DNA of 9,783 bases from CAYNLX01 sp964441535 (lineage in GTDB: Bacteria; Bacillota_I; Bacilli_A; RF39; UBA660): contig CAYTXQ010000030.1 in NCBI GenBank assembly GCA_964441535.1, positions 1 to 9,783 of the forward strand, given 5' to 3'. Shown here piece by piece: positions 6,463 to 9,783 of the stretch. Below the pieces are notes generated by a model. It worked only from the letters and a program-made list of their open reading frames with translations, did no database searches and was not told the DNA's origin. The position numbers were made by a program, and so were the translations under genes. Each line of letters opens with the position of its first letter. The stretch's first letter is position 1.

Positions 6463-7106
6463 TAAAACCACCAATATCCAAATTGTTTCAAAAAATATAA
6501 TGCCATTACTATTACTACAGCTAAAGCTATTAAATTATATATAAAGTCTCTTTGAAAAAAGGCTGGTAAATGCTTTTTAATAGCAAATAATGATATATAT
6601 GCAAAAAATCCAAATAAACCTCCAAGTATATTCAATATAATATCATCTATATCAAATGCTCTTCCTATTTTAAGCTGTACCAACTCTATAGTAAGCGATG
6701 TTACTAAAGTTATTACAAGTATTGGTTTTACTCCCTTAGCTTTAACATAAGCTGATACAAAATAACCAAATGGTATAAATATAAATATATTTCCTAGTAC
6801 TACTTGAAAAAACAATTTACTTGAAAGACTGTATCTAGTTATTTCTGTAAAAGGTATTAGATTTATTCCCGGTCCACTAATTTCAGTATTAGTAACTAAT
6901 TCATATAATAATAAAGCATATACAATAAATAATAAATTAAAGAACTCTCTATGAAAACAAAATTCTGATCTGTTATTTTTCATATAATATAATCTTATTA
7001 CTATTATAACTACTAAAAATATAGTTACCATCGGCCATATTCCATTAAATATTTCCAAAAAAGTTTTACTAATCATAACAATCCCCAATTCATTACTACT
7101 ATTCAA
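6462..7106 (-). CDS. VanZ-like family membrane protein
   Basis: A polytopic membrane protein of the VanZ-like family. VanZ of enterococci gives low-level teicoplanin resistance; most chromosomal relatives have no known role. Family marks are ISGPGINLIPFTEI (76-89), GNIFIFIPFGYF (104-115) and SLTIELVQLKIGRAF followed by DIDDIILNILGG. Hydrophobic segments run near 24-43, 58-72, 96-122, 128-145, 153-177 and 187-206. Two starts are possible: TTG 7106 with AAGGAG at good spacing, built from the last yqfD codons, or ATG 7076 (MISKTFLEIFNGIWPM), with GGGG six bases upstream. The TTG start overlaps the yqfD stop region, fitting coupling. This gene stands where phoH and yqfF usually lie. Confidence 0.88.
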   Translation of the reverse strand: MNSSNELGIVMISKTFLEIFNGIWPMVTIFLVVIIVIRLYYMKNNRSEFCFHREFFNLLFIVYALLLYELVTNTEISGPGINLIPFTEITRYSLSSKLFFQVVLGNIFIFIPFGYFVSAYVKAKGVKPILVITLVTSLTIELVQLKIGRAFDIDDIILNILGGLFGFFAYISLFAIKKHLPAFFQRDFIYNLIALAVVIVMALYFLKQFGYWWF

Positions 7107-7608
7107 ATTTTTCTCCTTTAGAAACTACCATTTCTATAGAATAAAAAATCTCTACTTCCATTGTACTATTATTCACACTTTTTTTCAAAACTTTTTTATC
7201 TAAAATTCTCTCTTTATCTTTTAATTTTACTTTGACTTTTTCTTCGCTTAATTTTAAGGCCTGATTGAGTGCTTCTTTTTTAGAATATCTTTTAGAAGTT
7301 ACTAATACTTCATACTCAGTTTCTTTATAGAAAGACACATTAAAAAGTCTAAAAAGTAGGGATTCTTTTTTATTTATATTTTTAAATCTGCTTCTAAATA
7401 TTGAATAATTATATCTATCAGTTTTTACTTTTAAATTATATCTTTTCTTACCTGTTTTTTTATATTCTTTATAGTTTAATGGTATTTTAACAGAAGCAGT
7501 ATACCAAGTTTCACCGTATACTACTCCATTTGCACACACAAAATTTTCATTTATATTACCACTTATTAATATGTCCCCTTTATATACATATTTATTTACA
7601 TCTACCAT
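7099..7608 (-). CDS. yqfD: YqfD, C-terminal part (second reading frame)
   Basis: These 169 residues are the distal half of sporulation protein YqfD, not an independent protein by homology pattern. They open with VDVNKYVYKGDILISGNI, the region of YqfD that normally reads V.VGD.VKKGD.LVSG, and continue with GVVYGETWY and a long basic extracytoplasmic-type domain. The open frame extends further upstream than this ATG, back to about 7687. The extra residues IYNYCNIIATKDAIITK and IINYEGLS also match YqfD ('CNIVA.KD..I..I'), so the ancestral protein read through here. ATG 7608 has only a weak AAGG (7 bases upstream) and would give a protein with no membrane anchor. See the N-terminal part and the frameshift site. 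Confidence 0.85.
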   Translation of the reverse strand: MVDVNKYVYKGDILISGNINENFVCANGVVYGETWYTASVKIPLNYKEYKKTGKKRYNLKVKTDRYNYSIFRSRFKNINKKESLLFRLFNVSFYKETEYEVLVTSKRYSKKEALNQALKLSEEKVKVKLKDKERILDKKVLKKSVNNSTMEVEIFYSIEMVVSKGEKFE

Positions 7609-7661
7609 AGAAAGACCTTCATAGTTAATAATTTTAGTTATTATTGCATCTTTAGTAGCAA

Positions 7662-8207
7662 TTATATTACAGTAATTATATATTTTTTTTCTTTATTAAT
7701 AATTCTTTCCTCAATATGAACTATATATTTCATTCCCTTATTTTCTACTTCTATCCATTCTAAATTGTCAGGATACTTTTCTAAAATTTTCTTTTTAATT
7801 TTATTTAAATTTTTGTAACTTTTTTTAAAACTGTATTTTTTAACTCCTAATTCTTCTAATTCTTCTTTAACTAATATTCTTATATTTTTGTCTGAATGTA
7901 TTACTTCCACATCAGTTATTATATTAGTAAATATAAAAATAGAAATAACTGAAAATAAAAGTGAAAATAGCAATACTTTATATTTAATACAAAATTCTTT
8001 TATATTTGTTAAACCATAATATCTTATTATTTTAAATTTATAACTCTTTAAATATTTTTTAAGTTTATAATAATCATTTATAGAAATTTTTATTTCAACA
8101 TAATCTTTACAATAATAAATATCGTGACATATAATATGATATTCATATAATTTTCCTATAAGGCGACTTAAGTTATTACCAAATGCTCTAACTAAAACTA
8201 AATTCAT
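7662..8207 (-). CDS. yqfD: YqfD, N-terminal part (frame ends early)
   Basis: YqfD is a sporulation protein conserved in endospore formers and needed in B. subtilis for stage IV (cortex/late development); its molecular activity is not established. This part has the cytoplasmic N-terminal domain (VLVRAFGNNLSRLIGKLYEY, 4-23), one membrane segment at about 76-97 and the following extracytoplasmic domain up to GMKYIVHIEERI (158-169). The frame then leaves homology and stops after KEKKYIITVI (172-181). Joining at the A8 run by a -1 shift gives a 369-residue protein, close to the family's ~400. The ATG at 8207 overlaps the yqfC stop by four bases (ATGA), a usual coupling. Alternatives are a true pseudogene, a sequencing indel, or recoding. 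Confidence 0.85.
   Translation of the reverse strand: MNLVLVRAFGNNLSRLIGKLYEYHIICHDIYYCKDYVEIKISINDYYKLKKYLKSYKFKIIRYYGLTNIKEFCIKYKVLLFSLLFSVISIFIFTNIITDVEVIHSDKNIRILVKEELEELGVKKYSFKKSYKNLNKIKKKILEKYPDNLEWIEVENKGMKYIVHIEERIINKEKKYIITVI
7683..7690 (-). other. A8 run: frameshift point in yqfD, slippery-heptamer phase
   Basis: The minus strand reads GAA AAA AAA TAT in the N-terminal frame, so the run holds A AAA AAA in exactly the phase needed for tandem -1 slippage. A -1 shift converts ...KEKK-YIITV... into ...KEKK-IYNYCNIIA..., which re-enters the YqfD homology at once. One extra A in the DNA or in the mRNA would have the same effect. An SD-like GAGG lies roughly 19 bases upstream of the heptamer, farther than in the dnaX example. 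I see no strong downstream hairpin. Confidence 0.7.
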
Positions 8208-8446
8208 TTTGATATTTTCAAATTATTAATATCTCCTGAAATTAATAATTCTGACTTTCCCATTTTTTTAATTAAAAGATTTTTACCTGATATTAGTAAA
8301 TTGAAATTATCAAAATCTATATCAATATCTTTATCACTGAAATTTTTTAAATTTGCATAATTAAAAACAAATATATTATTATCATATAAACTTATAAAAT
8401 AATTTTTATCATATAAAAAATTAACAATATTATCTTTAATATGCAA
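8204..8446 (-). CDS. yqfC: YabP/YqfC-family sporulation protein
   Basis: An 80-residue member of the YabP/YqfC family. B. subtilis YqfC is a mother-cell sporulation protein encoded next to YqfD. The family pattern is visible: YFISLYDNNIFVFNYANLKN (16-35), then FNLLISGKNLLIKK (48-61) and SELLISGDINNLKIS (65-79), which resembles L.I.G.NL.IK.L...EL.I.G.I..I. The start is TTG 8446, with GGGTGA six bases upstream. The nearby ATG at 8460 is in another frame. The gene follows the yqeY terminator, so it either relies on read-through or has a promoter I cannot define. It overlaps yqfD by four bases. Confidence 0.82.
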   Translation of the reverse strand: MHIKDNIVNFLYDKNYFISLYDNNIFVFNYANLKNFSDKDIDIDFDNFNLLISGKNLLIKKMGKSELLISGDINNLKISK

Positions 8447-8470
8447 TATAAGTCACCCATAAATTTTATG

Positions 8471-8496
8471 AAAAAAATATGTGCTTTAACACATAT
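8471..8496 (-). terminator. Intrinsic terminator of rpsU-yqeY
   Basis: On the minus strand ATATGTG (8496-8490) pairs with CACATAT (8483-8477) around the six-base loop TTAAAG, followed by six T. The stem begins inside the yqeY stop codon (8498-8496). It separates the ribosomal unit from the sporulation genes. Confidence 0.8.
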
Positions 8497-8939
8497 TAAT
8501 TAAGTTTACTTCTTATTATTCCATTTACTAAAGTCATGTCAGCCATATTATTCAATTTAGGAACCAAATTTTTCATTATCATACCCATATCTTTAATACT
8601 GGTTGGTTTTACTTCATCAAAAACCTCATCAATTATTTTTCTTACAGATTCTTCATCTAATTCTTCAGGTAAATATGAACTTAAGATTTCTATTTCTTTT
8701 TTTAAATTATCAGCCAGATCATTTCTATTATATGAAATATATTCATTCATTGAATCTTTTCTTATTTTAACCTGCTTTTTTATCACTGAAATTATTTCAT
8801 CATCTGATAATTCATGTTTTTTATTTATACTTTCCAATTGTAAAGCACTTTTTAACATTCTTAATACTGATAATGTAAATTTTTCCTGAGCCTTTAATGT
8901 TTTAATAAAATCTTCATTTAGTCTTTCCATTAATGTCAT
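8496..8939 (-). CDS. yqeY: YqeY, GatB/YqeY-domain protein
   Basis: A small cytoplasmic helical protein carrying the domain shared with the tail of GatB, the amidotransferase subunit that recognises misacylated tRNA. Its own function is not settled, although it is almost always next to rpsU. Marks are MTLMERLNEDFIKTLKAQ at the N terminus, LSVLRMLKSALQLESI, RKDSMNEY, then LSSYLPEELDEE and IKDMGMIMKNLVPKLNN. I choose ATG 8939 (147 aa): AGGTGA lies 5 bases before it and MTLMERLN aligns with the Bacillus start MSLLERLN. The frame also opens at GTG 8948, where no good ribosome site is present. The rpsU stop codon lies 9 bases upstream, so it is one operon. Confidence 0.93.
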   Translation of the reverse strand: MTLMERLNEDFIKTLKAQEKFTLSVLRMLKSALQLESINKKHELSDDEIISVIKKQVKIRKDSMNEYISYNRNDLADNLKKEIEILSSYLPEELDEESVRKIIDEVFDEVKPTSIKDMGMIMKNLVPKLNNMADMTLVNGIIRSKLN

Positions 8940-8948
8940 GTTTTTCAC

Positions 8949-9143
8949 CTAATCTCTTGAATGAGAATGCTTTTTATGAGCATTTTTCACTGCTTCGTCT
9001 TTAGCTTTACGTCTTTTAACGCCAGGTTTCTCATAATGTCTTCTCTTTTTAATTTCAGAAGGGATTCCGTCTCTAGTAACTACTACTTTTAATCTTTTTA
9101 TTGCTCCATCTACATTTCCATTTCTAACTTCTACTCTTGTCAT
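8949..9143 (-). CDS. rpsU: 30S ribosomal protein S21
   Basis: S21 of the small ribosomal subunit, 64 residues. It opens TRVEVRNGNVDGAIKRLK (2-19), then IKKRRHYEKPGVKRRKAK (31-48), matching the family core RR..YEKPS.KRRRK. A lysine/histidine-rich tail ends SHSRD. AAAGGAGGG gives a near-perfect Shine-Dalgarno for ATG 9143. It leads the rpsU-yqeY unit behind the promoter at 9172-9200, with a leader of about 20 bases. Confidence 0.97.
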   Translation of the reverse strand: MTRVEVRNGNVDGAIKRLKVVVTRDGIPSEIKKRRHYEKPGVKRRKAKDEAVKNAHKKHSHSRD

Positions 9144-9171
9144 TTTATCCCTCCTTTCGTTTACACAAAAA

Positions 9172-9200
9172 ATTATATCACTTGAACAATAATTTTACAA
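9172..9200 (-). promoter_or_regulatory. Promoter of rpsU-yqeY
   Basis: The minus strand has TTGTAA (9200-9195), a 17-base spacer and TATAAT (9177-9172), with TG one base before the -10 (TGA-TATAAT). Both a consensus spacer and an extended -10 are present, and the start would be near 9165, about 20 bases before ATG 9143. Confidence 0.8.
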
Positions 9201-9210
9201 TAACAAAATA

Positions 9211-9660
9211 CTATTGTTTGCAAATAGCATCATAATAATCTATAAAACCTTTAAATTCAGATACAGTTGTCGTGCAACATTTTGCTGAATAATTCACTGA
9301 ATTTGTAATCTTAATAGTTTGAGTATTTGTTAAATAATTTTCTTCATTACAATAACATTCTTTAGTATAATTTGTATCATTGTTGTGATATCTATGTAGA
9401 ATAAAATTATCATTCTTGTATATAAAAGTAATATAGTAAGAAGATGTAGAATCTTTTACCTTACAGTTAAGAGTAATATCTTCATAGTTTAAATTCTCTT
9501 TACTAGAATCAAATTTTTTCTTTATGTCCGTATTAATCACTTTAAATATTCTCTTATTGTAAGCACTATTTGCAAGTATGGCTAATATAAGAAAAATAAA
9601 TACTAGAAAAAACGAATATATAAAAGATATTGTAACAAAACCTTTATTATTCTTAATCAT
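9211..9660 (-). CDS. Hypothetical pilin-like small membrane/secreted protein
   Basis: A 149-residue protein that I do not recognise as a named family. A short basic head (MIKNNKG) is followed by a hydrophobic helix (8-33, FVTISFIYSFFLVFIFLIL...), then a lysine-rich helix and a polar, Asn/Tyr-rich C-terminal domain. KG|FVTIS resembles a prepilin cleavage site, but the Glu at mature position 5 is Ser12, so processing by a prepilin peptidase is uncertain. It has six cysteines (66, 102, 104, 128, 129, 147), all beyond the membrane segment, which would suit disulfides outside the cell. GGTGA lies seven bases before ATG 9660. A TATAAT box lies just upstream (about 9680), but without a good -35. TadE-like pseudopilins are an alternative description. 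It ends 10 bases before the rpsU -35 box, with no clear terminator. Confidence 0.6.
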   Translation of the reverse strand: MIKNNKGFVTISFIYSFFLVFIFLILAILANSAYNKRIFKVINTDIKKKFDSSKENLNYEDITLNCKVKDSTSSYYITFIYKNDNFILHRYHNNDTNYTKECYCNEENYLTNTQTIKITNSVNYSAKCCTTTVSEFKGFIDYYDAICKQ

Positions 9661-9701
9661 TTTATTTCACCATATATATTATAATATATTTTTACATATT
9701 T

Positions 9702-9728
9702 AAAAAGAAGAAATTTTTTTCTTCTTTT
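9702..9728 (-). terminator. Intrinsic terminator of the upstream gene
   Basis: On the minus strand AAAAGAAG (9728-9721) pairs with CTTCTTTT (9710-9703), with a 10-base A/T loop and a further T. The hairpin starts at the presumed stop codon of the partial gene at the window edge. Because of the symmetrical A and T runs it could work on either strand. Confidence 0.6.
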
Positions 9729-9783
9729 ATATACAAGAAATACCATTATATATTGTATTAAAATAAGTTCCAACAATTCTTCC
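9727..9783 (-). CDS. 3' end of an unidentified gene (partial)
   Basis: One frame entering from the window edge reads GRIVGTYFNTIYNGISCI and stops at TAA 9729-9727, exactly where a terminator hairpin begins. The same stop/terminator overlap occurs at metG and yqeY, which favours this frame. A second frame is also open across this stretch, but it runs through the terminator in low-complexity codons. Eighteen residues are too few for identification. A small protein ending in Cys, adjacent to the pilin-like gene, could be part of the same surface-protein cluster. Confidence 0.4.
   Translation of the reverse strand, partial: GRIVGTYFNTIYNGISCI

Noticed and set aside
7609..7661. Treating the two yqfD frames as two independent genes with a 53-base gap
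   Set aside because: The supposed gap translates in the second frame into conserved YqfD residues, and the ATG at 7608 is internal to a conserved block.
8536..8889. Plus-strand open frame of 117 codons opposite yqeY
   Set aside because: Antisense to yqeY; low-complexity Ser/Ile/Leu content and no start signal.
8940..8948. GTG start for yqeY
   Set aside because: AGGTGA is placed for ATG 8939, and the N terminus MTLMERLN aligns with the Bacillus YqeY start.
9661..9782. Second open frame (EELLELILIQYIM...) running from the window edge into the pilin-like gene's start
   Set aside because: It would read through the hairpin at 9702-9728 in A/T-only low-complexity codons. The frame that stops at 9727 explains the terminator position better, though the choice is not certain.
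1..9783. tRNA, rRNA, CRISPR array, insertion sequence or defence system
   Set aside because: I looked for cloverleaf ends, regularly spaced repeats, transposase motifs and nuclease or toxin patterns on both strands and saw none. Genes fill the window with gaps below 300 bases.

Overview
This is a very AT-rich window with the conserved housekeeping cluster of low-GC Bacillota. Every supported gene lies on the minus strand, so transcription runs from high to low coordinates. The order is rpsU, yqeY, yqfC, yqfD, (vanZ-like), ybeY, dgkA, era, yqzL, recO, glycine T-box, LOG-family gene, glyS, metG. The Bacillus order rpsU-yqeY-yqfC-yqfD-phoH-yqfF-ybeY-dgkA-era-yqzL-recO-glycyl-tRNA synthetase is recognisable. 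TGA is used as a stop (yqfC, ybeY, yqzL) and tryptophan is TGG, so the code is the standard bacterial one. The sporulation genes yqfC and yqfD suggest a spore-forming lineage or one recently derived from it. The small genes, frequent TTG starts and AT bias would suit an uncultured gut Bacilli/Clostridia-type genome, but that placement is inference.

Region by region on the minus strand: 9727-9783 is the probable 3' tail of a gene closed by a hairpin terminator. 9211-9660 is a pilin-like small secreted or membrane protein. 8496-9143 is rpsU-yqeY, with its own extended -10 promoter and a terminator on the yqeY stop codon. 7099-8446 is yqfC-yqfD, with yqfD interrupted by a one-base frame change in a run of eight A. 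6462-7106 is a VanZ-like membrane protein where phoH and yqfF usually sit. 3885-6462 is ybeY, dgkA, era, a 26-residue yqzL and recO, tightly packed. 3707-3884 holds a promoter and a short glycine T-box leader that controls a LOG-family gene and glyS. 68-1775 holds metG, with its own extended -10 promoter and terminator. 1-67 is the start of another gene, possibly of the BRO family.

The window is mostly a translation and ribosome-maintenance region: ribosomal protein S21, YbeY (16S rRNA maturation), Era (30S assembly), YqeY, and glycyl- and methionyl-tRNA synthetases. It also holds lipid kinase DgkA, repair factor RecO and two sporulation genes. I found no mobile element, CRISPR array or defence system. 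The points most worth a second look are the yqfD frameshift at a textbook -1 slippery heptamer, the unusually small T-box leader with a LOG-family gene as first cistron, the MetRS whose HIGH motif reads TLGN, and the replacement of phoH-yqfF by a vanZ-like gene.
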